64,000 nucleotides of DNA, taken from the NCBI GenBank assembly GCA_944390915.1, contig CALXRS010000001.1, forward strand, positions 48,536-112,535. Direction: 5' to 3'. How positions within the stretch are numbered: the first letter of the stretch is position 1; every line of letters starts with the position of its first letter. The notes beneath the pieces were generated by a model. It was not told the origin of the DNA, made no database searches, and worked only from the letters and a program-made list of their open reading frames with translations. A program made the translations under genes and the position numbers. Shown in pieces: positions 33,270 through 43,379 of this stretch. This DNA comes from an uncultured Alphaproteobacteria bacterium. GTDB lineage: Bacteria > Pseudomonadota > Alphaproteobacteria > RF32 > CAG-239.

Positions 33270-35694
33270 GGTTTAATAATCCGCCTTGTTCATCAATAAC
33301 GGTTGTCAGCAAATGAAAGACCTTTTCCGGCGCGTTCATCTTAAACAAAGATAAAAGCAGCCGCCCGCATTGTCCGGATTTCAGCTTTTCTCCGGATTTT
33401 AGCAGCAAATGGCACGGTTCCGCGGTTTGTGCCAAAGCCTCGTTTAAGATAATCCGTCCGAACTCGCTGTCCGGATTATACGGCGTCGCAGAGCGCCAAA
33501 CGGCCTTACGCTCCTGTGGTGATAAAAAGCGATTATTATCCCGTTTGGAAAAATCCAGTTTGAAATTGAAGCTTTTTCCGAATACGATATCGGACGGTTT
33601 ATCAAAAACCTGCGCTTCAAACGAGCCGAAAATTTTCCGCGCCGAATTGATAAACATATCAGGATGATGCTTTTTGAGCATAATAACGGATAAATCCCAA
33701 AAAATCTGCTTGCGGCGCTCCAAATAATCTTCTACCCGCTGTTTCATAACCTGCAGCTTTTCCTGCGTGGTCGGATTCAGGTTTTCCAAAACCAGCTGGC
33801 GTGTTTCTTCCAACTTGGCGTCTCTTTGAACACTTAAACTTGCCTGCAACTCATCAAAAGCACGGTTAATTTCTTCTGTCGTGCGGCACAATTCAAAAAT
33901 AGAAGCTACGGCGCGTTCAAAATCCACACCGTCCGATAAAGAGCCCAAAATTTCATCGCTGGCACCAAAAACACCGTCAAACAATTTGAATTTATGTTGC
34001 AAAATCTCATAAAGACGGATGTCTGCCACATTTTCCTTGTTTATAAAGTTGATAATCACAACATCGCACTTTTGCCCGTAACGGTGGATTCGCCCGATTC
34101 TTTGTTCTACCCGCTGCGGATTCCACGGCAGATCATAATTGACCAGCAATGAACAAAATTGCAAATTCAAACCTTCGGCCGCGGCTTCAGTGGCAATCAT
34201 AATTTCAGCATTTTCCTTGAATTTGGTCACCAAAGCTTTTTTCATATCGTTGGTGCGGGAACCAGTCAGTTCGGAAGAGTGATTTTCAACAAAATCATTG
34301 TAAACCTGATTGCAGAGAAGAGAATTGTTTTGCCCGTTGAAAGTTACGATTTTATCCTTAAAACCATGCGCAGACAGATAATCAAAGAGATAGTTCAGAG
34401 TGCGGTTGCTTTCCGTAAAAATTATTGCTTTTCTTTGTCCGCCCTTTTCTTTTATTTTTGTAAATCCCTGATTGATGGCATCTGTCAGCTTTTCGGTTTT
34501 GCCGTCTACCTTAATTTGCGAGGCTTTATCAATCAGAGCCTGCAAAAAAGCCTTTTCGGCACGAATTTCTTGCGGTGTAAAATTTTCTTTAATTTTTTGT
34601 GAATCGCTAAAATCCTCTAAAGAATCTGCATATTCTTCCAATAAGTCTTCATCAATTATAAACGGTTTCAATTCATTGAAATCGCCACCGGATTTTTCAA
34701 TATAGCATAGTCGCTCCATCAGCCTTTCCAAAGTCCCTTTAACGGCAGCTGTTGACGAACTCATCAATTTTCGAATCATAAGCACGATCAATGTGCGATA
34801 ACGCGTTGTAACGGCTACTTTTGAAATATCCTGAATATAGGCTGAAACCGCATTATAAAGTTCTGTTTCTTCCGGCGTCGGGTTAAAGGCAACTGTTATG
34901 GCCTCGCGATTGGTATATTTTATATATTCCAAAACATCTTTGCGCAACGTGCGGTGCAGCACACATTCCAGCCTTCTTCTTAATTCGGCATGATGCTGCT
35001 CGGAATACAAATAATTTTCCATAAAAGAATATTCATTTCCCAAAATGCTCGGATCTATAATCGTAACCAATGAAAATATATCCATTAAAGAATTTTGAAT
35101 AGGCGTTGCCGTCAACAGAAGTTTCTTTTTGCCATAAAAGGCTTCATTGATGCCATCGGCTATTTTGGTTTTGCCTCTATAAAAATTACGGAGTTTATGC
35201 GCCTCATCCAACACAACCAGATCAAAATTATGCTGTTTCATAGTATTTTTAAGCTGTACGGCACAGTTATATGAACAAATGGTTATACCTTTGAATGACA
35301 AAGGATTGTCTTTTTCGGCTTTTAGAGCATCATTGTAGATTTTCATATCAATAATTTGAGCCGGTAAACCAAACTTTTCCTGCATTTCCGTTTGCCATTG
35401 TTGGCAAAGACTGGCCGGAGCGACCACCAAAATAGAAGTTTGCCCGCGCGAAAAATATTCAGAAATAACTATGCCGGCCTCAATCGTTTTGCCGAGGCCG
35501 ACTTCGTCAGCCAGGATAACCCCTTGGGATAAAGGAGATTTCAAAGCAAAAAGCGCCGCTTCGATTTGATGCGGATTCATATCAATTTTAGATGTTTCCA
35601 AGGAACCGGAAATGTTTCCCATATCCGCTTGGTTACCTGAAGCTAAAACTTCCAAAGCCCAATATTTGGCTTTTATCTCATTCGCCGACAACAT
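33229..35694 (-). CDS. SNF2/RapA-type helicase, probably C-terminally truncated
   Basis: The 821-residue protein has Walker A LADEVGLGKTIEAG near residue 65, the DEAH box LVVLDEAHKLRN, LTATPIQN, and the motif V-VI region AAAEGLNLQF and QRIGRIHRYGQK. Related island helicases are often longer (about 950 residues), and this one stops inside the junction with the radical-SAM fragment, so its end is probably missing. It would be a DNA translocase of a defence system whose partners have been lost. A promoter-like repeat lies 6 bp before its start. Confidence 0.85.
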   Translation of the reverse strand: MLSANEIKAKYWALEVLASGNQADMGNISGSLETSKIDMNPHQIEAALFALKSPLSQGVILADEVGLGKTIEAGIVISEYFSRGQTSILVVAPASLCQQWQTEMQEKFGLPAQIIDMKIYNDALKAEKDNPLSFKGITICSYNCAVQLKNTMKQHNFDLVVLDEAHKLRNFYRGKTKIADGINEAFYGKKKLLLTATPIQNSLMDIFSLVTIIDPSILGNEYSFMENYLYSEQHHAELRRRLECVLHRTLRKDVLEYIKYTNREAITVAFNPTPEETELYNAVSAYIQDISKVAVTTRYRTLIVLMIRKLMSSSTAAVKGTLERLMERLCYIEKSGGDFNELKPFIIDEDLLEEYADSLEDFSDSQKIKENFTPQEIRAEKAFLQALIDKASQIKVDGKTEKLTDAINQGFTKIKEKGGQRKAIIFTESNRTLNYLFDYLSAHGFKDKIVTFNGQNNSLLCNQVYNDFVENHSSELTGSRTNDMKKALVTKFKENAEIMIATEAAAEGLNLQFCSLLVNYDLPWNPQRVEQRIGRIHRYGQKCDVVIINFINKENVADIRLYEILQHKFKLFDGVFGASDEILGSLSDGVDFERAVASIFELCRTTEEINRAFDELQASLSVQRDAKLEETRQLVLENLNPTTQEKLQVMKQRVEDYLERRKQIFWDLSVIMLKKHHPDMFINSARKIFGSFEAQVFDKPSDIVFGKSFNFKLDFSKRDNNRFLSPQERKAVWRSATPYNPDSEFGRIILNEALAQTAEPCHLLLKSGEKLKSGQCGRLLLSLFKMNAPEKVFHLLTTVIDEQGGLLNLKPEDIFSKSGLH

Positions 35695-35699
35695 AAATG

Positions 35700-35735
35700 C
35701 AGTTTATAAAGTCTTTCTTCAAATATCAAGTTAAG
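35700..35735. repeat. 36-bp direct repeat, copy 1 (promoter-like)
   Basis: This copy (CAGTTTATAAAGTCTTTC and on) matches 36817-36852 with three differences. On the minus strand it reads TTGATA, about 15-16 bases, TATAAA, close to a sigma-70 promoter, immediately upstream of the helicase start. Confidence 0.75.
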
Positions 35736-36020
35736 GTTTTGGGAAAATATTACTGCATAATAAAACAAACGGGGTTGCATTGTTCTCATTTAAGTCTGTT
35801 TTTTTCAGCCACATGACCATATATTCCACGATGTGTTCTTGTAACAAGTTTTAGCATTTTTTCCCTTTAATTCCGGTTTTATATTTTCTGACAGGTGCAA
35901 TATGTCACCTTACGGCAAATCATCTGAAACATAACAGAAAAATTTTTGTTTTTCAAAACAATAATACAAAAAGATCTTCAACCGACATCTTCCGGAAAAG
36001 TTTTTCAACTTTCTCGAAAA
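35736..36020. other. AT-rich intergenic region without a recognisable gene
   Basis: About 285 bp between the helicase promoter and the hydrolase stop hold no convincing frame on either strand. I see no repeat or RNA fold that I would name. It may be degraded coding sequence. Confidence 0.4.
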
Positions 36021-36770
36021 TCACTTTTCATTCCGGATTTCGGGACAAATTTCTTCCCAGCCGGAATTGTGCATGGCGCCCCTAACCTCAATGATATTGC
36101 CGCTCTTGCCGACAAATTCGCGCACCAATGCCGGCGGCATGACTTCATCGTCGCTGCCGACATAATGTGTTTGCGGAATTTTGGCAAATTGTTTGCGGTA
36201 GCTTTCCAAATTCATTGATTCGTTCAACGGCGGCAGGTTGTGATATTGCGTCCACGCCAGATGATCAAGATTACCGGCAATGGTTATGATTTTTTTGACA
36301 TTTAAGCCCGGTTTAGCGGCGGCAATCAATCCCGCGACCTGCGCACCGCCGGAAAAGCCGATTAAAACAACCGGATTGTCGCCGGCAATTTGTTTGACGG
36401 CTGCATATTCGGCATTGATAATTTCATGCGCAAAACGGGCGGTTGTCCAATGACGTTTGGAGCAAATCGGACTTGTGACATATTGACACGGGCGCGCCAA
36501 ATAAACGACATTGGGAGAATCGTCGCCGAAAGCCAATTCGCGAACCAACGTACCACGCGGCGTCGGATCATGCACGGCGCGGCCGTGAGCATTAAAAGCA
36601 TAACCATCGCCTTCAATATATATTTTATAAACACCGGACGGCGCGGTGATTTTTTGCCAGCTGGCAAGCGTGAAGTCTCTTGTCGGGATTTCTTCATAAA
36701 CAAAATCGGCAGGCGCCTTGATTGCCGCACACCCGCTCAAAAGCAACAAAATTATCAATATTCTTATCAT
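36021..36770 (-). CDS. Alpha/beta-hydrolase lipoprotein
   Basis: The 249-residue product begins with a lipoprotein signal (MIRILIILLLLSGCA, lipobox LSGC with Cys14), so it should be anchored in a membrane facing the periplasm. The nucleophile elbow GFSGGAQ gives the catalytic serine; SDDEVMPP and GAMHNSGW supply plausible aspartate and histidine residues of the triad. The fold matches small serine hydrolases, and the substrate is unknown. It is a single gene with the second copy of the promoter-like repeat 47 bp upstream. Confidence 0.8.
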   Translation of the reverse strand: MIRILIILLLLSGCAAIKAPADFVYEEIPTRDFTLASWQKITAPSGVYKIYIEGDGYAFNAHGRAVHDPTPRGTLVRELAFGDDSPNVVYLARPCQYVTSPICSKRHWTTARFAHEIINAEYAAVKQIAGDNPVVLIGFSGGAQVAGLIAAAKPGLNVKKIITIAGNLDHLAWTQYHNLPPLNESMNLESYRKQFAKIPQTHYVGSDDEVMPPALVREFVGKSGNIIEVRGAMHNSGWEEICPEIRNEK

Positions 36771-36816
36771 GTTTTCGGAGCTCCTGAAATCCTTAAAACG
36801 GCAGTCATCTTAACCA

Positions 36817-36852
36817 CAGTTTACAAAGTCTTTCCTTAAATATCAAGTTAAG
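36817..36852. repeat. 36-bp direct repeat, copy 2 (promoter-like)
   Basis: Matches 35700-35735. On the minus strand it again presents TTGATA with TGTAAA at promoter spacing, 47 bp upstream of the hydrolase. It may place both genes under the same control or mark a recombination scar. Confidence 0.75.
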
Positions 36853-36952
36853 AAGAAAATTATAACGACATGGAAAAATTTTCTTGAATATTGTTTTTAA
36901 CAATATAAACTTTTGTTTATGTACATTTTTATAATCTGGGAGCAACAATGCA

Positions 36953-38233
36953 ATGACCAAAATCAGGGGCAACGAAGACTATTTATGCAGGGCAAAATGC
37001 GTCAATATTTTTGACATCGTTTCCTGCAAGGAAGAACAGGCTTCCGAAATTTTGGCCTGGTTGCTCGATCCCGCGCAAGGACACGGATTAAAAGAATATT
37101 TTCTGAAAAGATTGTTGAATTTTCTTTCCGTCGGCGGAAAAATCGACTGTTTTAAGGGAAAAAAAGCTTCTTCTGTTGCATGTAAGGAGATACTGAAAAA
37201 AGAAATTTTGCAAAACATCGTCGTGCAAACCGAAGTCGCCTTAAAAAACGACCAAAGATGCCGAAACAGCCTTGCACCAAAGGAGGACAAATGCAAACGG
37301 GTCGACGTTTTTCTGTGCGCCGACAAAAACCGCAAAGACGCCGATTGCAACGGCTATATGCTGGTCTTGGAAAACAAATACGGCTCTGCCGAACATGGCG
37401 AACAAACCAGATATTATTTTAATTATATGAGCAAAAAATATCCTGAATATAAAATAATTTACCTTTACATGGATTATTACCTTGATTTTGATTACATCGC
37501 TCCGACGGAATTTTCCGAGATTTCGGACAAAGGGGGACATTGGCACGCCTGCAATTATGCTTGGCTGACAGAGGCTTTGTTTCCCAAAATTGCCGCCGAC
37601 AAAATATTGGCGGATATCTATTTTGAGTTTTCGCAAGACCATGAACACAACAAATATTTTCGACCATTTTATCGGCAAAGACGCGAATTGAAAAAACATT
37701 TTGCAGAGGAATTAGAAAGATATAATAAAATACCCCAATATTATCAACCCGGCCATACGGAAGACATCGTTTATTATCGGTATCTTTATTTTTTTGACGA
37801 ACTTGCAGCCTATCCCCGTTGCGCCGAATATGTCGAAGAAATCAGGAAAAACAAAAAATATTCGGAATATAAATATGAGGCCAAAGAAAAATCATTTTTC
37901 GTTACCACCCGACGGGCGGTTGAATTGCAACAGAAATTTTCCCAAAAATATTGGCCGTACAACATTTACGTTCATCAAACCGGCGGCAAATGGTCAATGG
38001 ATTTAGTTTTCAACCGAAACTATCTGAAACAGGAACAATATGAAAAGTTTGACATGAAAATGCGGGAATGTTTCCAAAAACAAAACAAGAACCACTGTGG
38101 TTGGCTAAATGTCGGTCAACACCCGCTGGGCGTATCCGAACTGAAAATTGACGGAGAATTTAAGAAAACGTTCAGAGCCTGTCTTGTCGAACTCAAAACT
38201 CTGGAAGAAATAATGATGCCTTTTATCAAATAA
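36953..38233 (+). CDS. PD-(D/E)XK nuclease family protein (PDDEXK_4-like)
   Basis: The 426-residue protein has the nuclease core at about 120-180: KRVDVFLCADKN with the acidic residue, then YMLVLENKYGSAEHGEQT giving the E-x-K signature and the following glutamine. The N-terminus (EEQASEILAWLLDPAQGHGL) is typical of PDDEXK_4 proteins. Such proteins occur in defence-related and mobile regions and may be DNA or RNA nucleases. It converges on a second protein of the same superfamily 34 bp away. Confidence 0.8.
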   Translation: MTKIRGNEDYLCRAKCVNIFDIVSCKEEQASEILAWLLDPAQGHGLKEYFLKRLLNFLSVGGKIDCFKGKKASSVACKEILKKEILQNIVVQTEVALKNDQRCRNSLAPKEDKCKRVDVFLCADKNRKDADCNGYMLVLENKYGSAEHGEQTRYYFNYMSKKYPEYKIIYLYMDYYLDFDYIAPTEFSEISDKGGHWHACNYAWLTEALFPKIAADKILADIYFEFSQDHEHNKYFRPFYRQRRELKKHFAEELERYNKIPQYYQPGHTEDIVYYRYLYFFDELAAYPRCAEYVEEIRKNKKYSEYKYEAKEKSFFVTTRRAVELQQKFSQKYWPYNIYVHQTGGKWSMDLVFNRNYLKQEQYEKFDMKMRECFQKQNKNHCGWLNVGQHPLGVSELKIDGEFKKTFRACLVELKTLEEIMMPFIK

Positions 38234-38267
38234 TCCTTTCCCAAACCTCGGCATTATCATGCCGCAA

Positions 38268-39476
38268 TCATTTGTTTTTATTCTGAATTGTGCGGGAAAA
38301 CCTTGTAAACATTTCCTCTTCGTTACGGTTGTCCGTATTGCTTTTATGTTTGGAAAGAGCAGACAAAAACTCATCAAAATATTTTACGTTTTTATAACAT
38401 TCTCTATATTGTGCAAAAAAATCATAAATTTTGCTATAGGGAATTAATGTATATTTGTTATCCGGATTATAAACGGACAAATCAATCATATTATAATCGG
38501 GAGCAAACAAAAAATACTTTTTTTGTTCACAAGGATATTGTTGTTCAACATAATCATAATATTTTGATAACTGGCTGTAACTTGTTTTATCGTTGTCATT
38601 TTTACGAATACCGTTAATCTGCGATTTTATTTTGTTTTCTATCACAATAATGCTGTTACCGTCCGTTATGAACAAATCCATATTTTCTTTTTCTCTTTCG
38701 ACAACAAAATTATCGCTGAATTTTATGTCCGCTTGCAAAACTTCTTTAACAAATAAATTAAATCCCTCGGGACAGGAAGAAAAAATATACTGAAACAAAT
38801 TGGAAAAAACGAGTTCGTCATAATCTTTTTTGATGATGCTGATAAAATCATGTTCTGCGGCATTCCTTTTGTTTTGCAGGAAATCTTCATAATCCTCCAA
38901 TGTTTTTGTTTCTTCTCCCCAATTTGTTTTTTCTTTAATTATACCCTGAAGAATTTTATACGTTTCGGCATGTTTTTTATCCGAGACATATCCTTTTTGA
39001 CGCCGTGGAAACTTTATATCTCCCACAAAATAATATCCTTTTGCTTTGCTTAAAATTTCGTCGGTTGTAATAAAAATCGGTTGCGCCGCTTTGATGACAT
39101 TTTCCGCTCTAAAAGTAACATAATTCCCGTTTTCGACATTACCCTCAAATATTTCCGGCAAAAGGACATGGCCGTATCTGATATCTTCATTTTCTATATA
39201 CTGTTTTTGCTCGTCTTTTTTTGTTCCTATTTTCTTTAACCCTTCCGCCTTGGCCAAAATTTCCAACAAACAGGCGTTGCATCTCTTAACAAGCAGAATA
39301 ACCTCCACTTTGTCGTCATGTATTTCTCCTATTGTTCCGACCGGCAAGACATATATATAATTTTGCTTCTTATCATCCTTAAACAAATTAATGACCTCAT
39401 GTCCGATATTTCCGTCGGTCAGATACTTTCCCGTATACATAATGTTTAATAAGATTTCTTTTTCATTGCTTATCAT
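38268..39476 (-). CDS. PD-(D/E)XK nuclease family protein, second and dissimilar copy
   Basis: The 402-residue protein has an N-terminal region of unknown fold (about 1-190). The nuclease core follows at about 265-330: ENMDLFITDGNSIIVIENKI with acidic residue and E-x-K, then YSQLSKYYDYVEQQYP. The core has the same layout as the protein at 36953 but shares little sequence beyond the catalytic pattern, so it is not a recent duplicate. Together they could be two effectors or a self/non-self pair; that is speculation. Confidence 0.8.
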   Translation of the reverse strand: MISNEKEILLNIMYTGKYLTDGNIGHEVINLFKDDKKQNYIYVLPVGTIGEIHDDKVEVILLVKRCNACLLEILAKAEGLKKIGTKKDEQKQYIENEDIRYGHVLLPEIFEGNVENGNYVTFRAENVIKAAQPIFITTDEILSKAKGYYFVGDIKFPRRQKGYVSDKKHAETYKILQGIIKEKTNWGEETKTLEDYEDFLQNKRNAAEHDFISIIKKDYDELVFSNLFQYIFSSCPEGFNLFVKEVLQADIKFSDNFVVEREKENMDLFITDGNSIIVIENKIKSQINGIRKNDNDKTSYSQLSKYYDYVEQQYPCEQKKYFLFAPDYNMIDLSVYNPDNKYTLIPYSKIYDFFAQYRECYKNVKYFDEFLSALSKHKSNTDNRNEEEMFTRFSRTIQNKNK

Positions 39477-39535
39477 TGTGTTTCTCCAACAAATTTGCAG
39501 TTATCTCATTATAAAGCTCGACACTTGAGTTTTGG

Positions 39536-39799
39536 TTAAAATGTTATAATCGGAACACGACAAATACGGACATGGTCAAATGCCGGGATTTTTGAAAAGA
39601 GGAAATGAGCCGACAGCCGCACCGACAAAAAAGGCTGATATTCTCGCATATCAACCTTTTTTCGTTTCCGTTTTTCGGCTTTTTTCTTATCGAGGATAAT
39701 TTTCTGCCGGTAAAGTCCGTTATGAAACAGCTCGTATCCGCCGGGGGCAAAGGGCTTTGGCGGCCGGCGTCTTTTGGCGTCTTTTGTTTTTTGCATATT
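39536..39799 (-). CDS. Small basic protein (87 aa)
   Basis: The start MQKTKDAKRRRPPKPF has a strong AAAGGAGGAAAAT before it, which supports real translation. The first 50 residues are lysine- and arginine-rich (LDKKKAEKRKRKKVDMREYQ) and could bind nucleic acid. The last 30 residues look unlike a conserved domain, and the frame may have lost its natural stop. No family is recognised. Confidence 0.5.
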   Translation of the reverse strand, partial: NMQKTKDAKRRRPPKPFAPGGYELFHNGLYRQKIILDKKKAEKRKRKKVDMREYQPFLSVRLSAHFLFSKIPAFDHVRICRVPIITF

Positions 39800-40029
39800 T
39801 TCCTCCTTTGGGTTATGAGTGACCAGCATAGCCTCACCCCCGGTTTTCGTCAACAAAAACTTCGTCTGGAGGTTTTCCGTCAAAGACGGGGACAAAATTC
39901 CGCAAGTTTTCAGAAACGTTTCGGCATATTTCGCTTAGCCGTAAGTTCAGACCGAATTACTCAATTCGAACCGCAGAAAATGAAGTAAAAACAAAGGGCT
40001 GCACTAACAAAATGCAACCCTGTACAAAT

Positions 40030-40103
40030 TGGCTGCCCCACATGGATTCGAACCACGATTAACGCAGTCAGAGTGCGCTGTCCTGCCGTTAGACGATGGG
40101 GCA
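40030..40103 (-). tRNA. tRNA-Gln (anticodon CTG)
   Basis: The acceptor stem TGCCCCA pairs with TGGGGCA, the anticodon loop CTCTGAC carries CTG (40069-40071), the T-loop is TTCGAAT, and CCA is encoded. It marks the edge between the accessory zone and the housekeeping block. Confidence 0.93.
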
Positions 40104-40273
40104 ATCGGCAAAAACTGGAGTAGTATTATTGCATTTTACCGCAAATGTCAACATGATTTTTAGCAAACACATTAAAATTATCTTTCTTTTTTACTGTTCC
40201 GGACGGCTCTGTCAAATACCAAAAATATAGCCTTGTTGCTGCCGTTGTTGCGGGCGAAGTTTTTCCATAATCG

Positions 40274-40298
40274 AAAGAGGCGGAAAAACCGCCTCTTT
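40274..40298 (-). terminator. Rho-independent terminator of aspS
   Basis: AAAGAGGCGG and CCGCCTCTTT form a perfect 10-bp stem around five A's, 4 bp below the aspS stop. Confidence 0.8.
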
Positions 40299-40301
40299 AT
40301 T

Positions 40302-42071
40302 TTACTTTTTTTCGTCTTCGACAACCTTGATATGCAGTTCTCGCAGCTGCTCTTCGGTAACCGTGTTCGGTGCCTGCATCAACAGATCCTGAGCCTTGCC
40401 GTTTAAGGGGAACAAAATCACATCACGGATAATCGGTTCGTCCAAAAGCAGCATCACCAGCCTGTCCATGCCGAAAGCCGAACCGGCGTGCGGCGGCGCA
40501 CCGAATTTGAACGCGCTGATCATACCGCCGAATTTGCTGTCAACCACGCTGTTGTCATAACCGGCAATCTCAAACGCCTTGTACATAATTTCCGGTTCGT
40601 GGTTGCGTACCGCACCCGACAACAGTTCCACCCCGTTGCAGACAAAATCGTACTGATAAGCCAAAATCTCCAGCGGATTTTTGTTAAGCAGGGCATCCAT
40701 ACCACCCTGAGGCATGGAAAACGGGTTATGCGAAAATTCAACCGCGCCGGTTTCCTCGTTTTCTTCATAAAACGGAAAATCGACAATCCAGCACATCTTA
40801 AAGCTGTTTTCGTCCACAAGGCCGAGTTCGTCCGCCACTTTATTGCGCAGCCGCCCGCTGAATTTGTCAAACTTCATTCCCTTTCCGGCCATGAACAACA
40901 CCGCATCGCCCTCGCCTGCGCCGAAACGCTGTTTTAATCCGGCCAGTTTTTCCTCGTCAAAGAAACGGGCAATCCCTTTGGCGCCGCCGGCGGCAAAGGA
41001 AACATAGGCCGTGCCGCCCATGCCTTCTTCTTTGGCAAAGGCATCCAGCTTGTCAAAGAAAGAACGCGGCTTGTCGGCAATGCCAGCCACCACCATGGCT
41101 TTGATGGTCTTGCCCTCGTTTGCCAGATTGTCGTACACGCCGAAACCGCTCTCGCCGAAGAAAGACGTGGCGTCCTGCAAAACCAGCGGATTGCGCAAAT
41201 CCGGCTTATCGGAGCCGTATTTCATCATCGCCTCGCGGAAAGGAATGCGCACGAACGGCGCCTGATCAACCTTTTTGCCGTTGGCAAATTCGTTAAAAAT
41301 ACCGCCCAGCGTGTGCTCTATCACGGCAAAAACATCGTCCTGGGTCGCAAAGCTCATCTCCATATCCATCTGATAAAACTCGCCCGGCGAACGGTCTGCG
41401 CGCGGATCTTCATCGCGAAAACACGGCGCAATCTGAAAATATTTATCAAAACCGGAAACCATCAACAGCTGCTTAAACTGTTGCGGCGCCTGCGGCAGAG
41501 CGTAAAATTTGCCCGGATTCAGGCGCGAAGGAACCAGAAAATCGCGCGCGCCTTCCGGCGACGAAGCGGTTAAAATCGGCGTCTGATATTCCGTAAAGCC
41601 CTGTTCGCGCATCAGCTCGCGCGTACGCCAGATAACCGCCGAACGCAACAGAATATTTTTGTGAATACGATCCTTGCGCAAATCGAGAAAACGATACTTC
41701 AAACGGATTTCTTCGGGCGCGTCGTCTTCCGCCGCAACCTGAAACGGCAGAACGTCGGCCGCGGAATAAAGCGTCAGCGCATCTGCTTTTATCTCTATTT
41801 CGCCGGTCGGCAGATTGTGGTTGATGTTTTCGCGGATAACGGCCTGACCTTCCACTCCTATCACCGACTCAACCCTGATGCCCTGCATCCGTTCAAACAG
41901 CGGCGACGCGCTGTCAAACACGCATTGGGTAATGCCGTAGTGGTCGCGCAAATCGACAAAGCACAGGTTGCCGAGATTGCGTTTGCGATGTACCCAACCG
42001 GCCAGTTTCACTCTTTTGCCGGCATCTTCTGCGCGCAGCTGCCCGCAGGTAAAATTGCGATATTCGTTCAT
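40302..42071 (-). CDS. aspS: Aspartyl-tRNA synthetase
   Basis: This class II enzyme charges tRNA-Asp (and possibly tRNA-Asn) with aspartate. The start [10 protein letters not shown] is used; an ATG six codons earlier is less likely. The N-terminal anticodon-binding OB fold is seen in [20 protein letters not shown]. Motif 2 is [17 protein letters not shown] and motif 3 is [14 protein letters not shown], separated by the bacterial insertion domain (about 290-420). The length of 589 residues is normal for bacterial AspRS. It is a single gene with its own terminator. Confidence 0.97.
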   Translation of the reverse strand: MNEYRNFTCGQLRAEDAGKRVKLAGWVHRKRNLGNLCFVDLRDHYGITQCVFDSASPLFERMQGIRVESVIGVEGQAVIRENINHNLPTGEIEIKADALTLYSAADVLPFQVAAEDDAPEEIRLKYRFLDLRKDRIHKNILLRSAVIWRTRELMREQGFTEYQTPILTASSPEGARDFLVPSRLNPGKFYALPQAPQQFKQLLMVSGFDKYFQIAPCFRDEDPRADRSPGEFYQMDMEMSFATQDDVFAVIEHTLGGIFNEFANGKKVDQAPFVRIPFREAMMKYGSDKPDLRNPLVLQDATSFFGESGFGVYDNLANEGKTIKAMVVAGIADKPRSFFDKLDAFAKEEGMGGTAYVSFAAGGAKGIARFFDEEKLAGLKQRFGAGEGDAVLFMAGKGMKFDKFSGRLRNKVADELGLVDENSFKMCWIVDFPFYEENEETGAVEFSHNPFSMPQGGMDALLNKNPLEILAYQYDFVCNGVELLSGAVRNHEPEIMYKAFEIAGYDNSVVDSKFGGMISAFKFGAPPHAGSAFGMDRLVMLLLDEPIIRDVILFPLNGKAQDLLMQAPNTVTEEQLRELHIKVVEDEKK

Positions 42072-42233
42072 TTTCCGTAAAAACCTCAAAAATATTTCTT
42101 TTTTTAACCTGCGGCTATATTAGGACAAACAAAAACAAAATCAATAAAAAAACAAAAATATTTATACTCTGTTAAACAACTGCCGCTATGCTTTAGGCAA
42201 AATATTTCAACCACGCAAACCAACGGACAAAAC

Positions 42234-43379
42234 ATGCAACTAACCGACAACACCCGACAACTGGAACAGCTGTGCCAAAGGCTTTCCGCACAACCGTTTA
42301 TTACCGTCGATCTCGAATTTATCCGCGAAAAGACCTATTTCCCGATTCTCTGCCTGATACAGGTGGCCTCCGAAGAAGAAACGGCAATCATCGATCCGCT
42401 GGCGGAAGGGCTCAGCCTTGCGCCGTTTTTCGAATTGATGAAAAATCGGTCCGTCGTCAAAGTGTTTCACTCCTGCCGGCAGGATGTGGAGATTATCTAC
42501 GAACTTTCCGGCGTCATTCCGCAGCCGCTGTTTGACACGCAGGTAGCGGCCATGGTTTGCGGCTTTGGCGAAAGCATCAGCTACGAACGTCTGGTCAAGA
42601 CCATTCTTAACATCGAGCTCGACAAAACCGACCGCCTTTCCAACTGGCAGCTGCGCCCGCTGGACGAACATCAGCTGCAATATGCGGCGGGCGACGTCAC
42701 CCATCTCTTAAAAATTTACCGCGCTCTCACAGAACAAATGGAAAAAACGGGACGCAGCCGCTGGATAGACGAAGAAATGGAAATTCTTTCCCGCGGCAGC
42801 ACTTACGTCATGCCGCCGGAAGAAGCCTGGCTGAAAATCCGCCACCGCTCGCACAACCCGAAAGTTCTGTCCGCGCTCAGGGCTCTCGCCGCCTGGCGGG
42901 AAAATCGCGCCCGCCTCAAAAACGTGCCGCGGCAAAGCATCTTAAAAGACGATTTTCTGGTAATGATTGCCACCGCCTGCCCGAAAAACAAAGAAGAACT
43001 GATGCAAATCCGCGGCATGAGAAAAGACATTGCCTCCGGCCGACTGGCAGACGAAATTCTCGACACGCTGGCCAAAATGACCGTCGATCCCAAAATTGCC
43101 AAAATCCTTAAAAGCGAAAACATCAACGCCGAACCGGCGCTTTACGAGCTGCTGAAAATGCTCCTGAAAATCGTTTCCCAGCGCGAAAGCGTGGTTCCCC
43201 GGCTGATTGCCTCCGACACGGATGTGCAAAAACTGGCGGCGGGCATCGATAAAAACAACCCCGCGCTTGTCGGCTGGCGCCGCGGCCTTTTCGGCAATCT
43301 GGCGCTGCAGCTCCGCAACGGCGATCTTTCCATCCGCTACAACCCGGAGAAAAAAGATATTGATTTTGTCGGCCTTTAA
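42234..43379 (+). CDS. rnd: Ribonuclease D
   Basis: This DEDD-family 3'-5' exoribonuclease trims tRNA 3' ends. Exo I is ITVDLEFIREKTYFP (Asp and Glu near residues 26 and 28), Exo II is KVFHSCRQDVEII, and Exo III is YAAGDVTHLLKIY. An HRDC domain (about 210-290) and a degenerate second one follow, as in E. coli RNase D. It overlaps the convergent tsaC-like gene by 4 bp at the stop codons. Length (381 residues) is typical. Confidence 0.95.
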   Translation: MQLTDNTRQLEQLCQRLSAQPFITVDLEFIREKTYFPILCLIQVASEEETAIIDPLAEGLSLAPFFELMKNRSVVKVFHSCRQDVEIIYELSGVIPQPLFDTQVAAMVCGFGESISYERLVKTILNIELDKTDRLSNWQLRPLDEHQLQYAAGDVTHLLKIYRALTEQMEKTGRSRWIDEEMEILSRGSTYVMPPEEAWLKIRHRSHNPKVLSALRALAAWRENRARLKNVPRQSILKDDFLVMIATACPKNKEELMQIRGMRKDIASGRLADEILDTLAKMTVDPKIAKILKSENINAEPALYELLKMLLKIVSQRESVVPRLIASDTDVQKLAAGIDKNNPALVGWRRGLFGNLALQLRNGDLSIRYNPEKKDIDFVGL

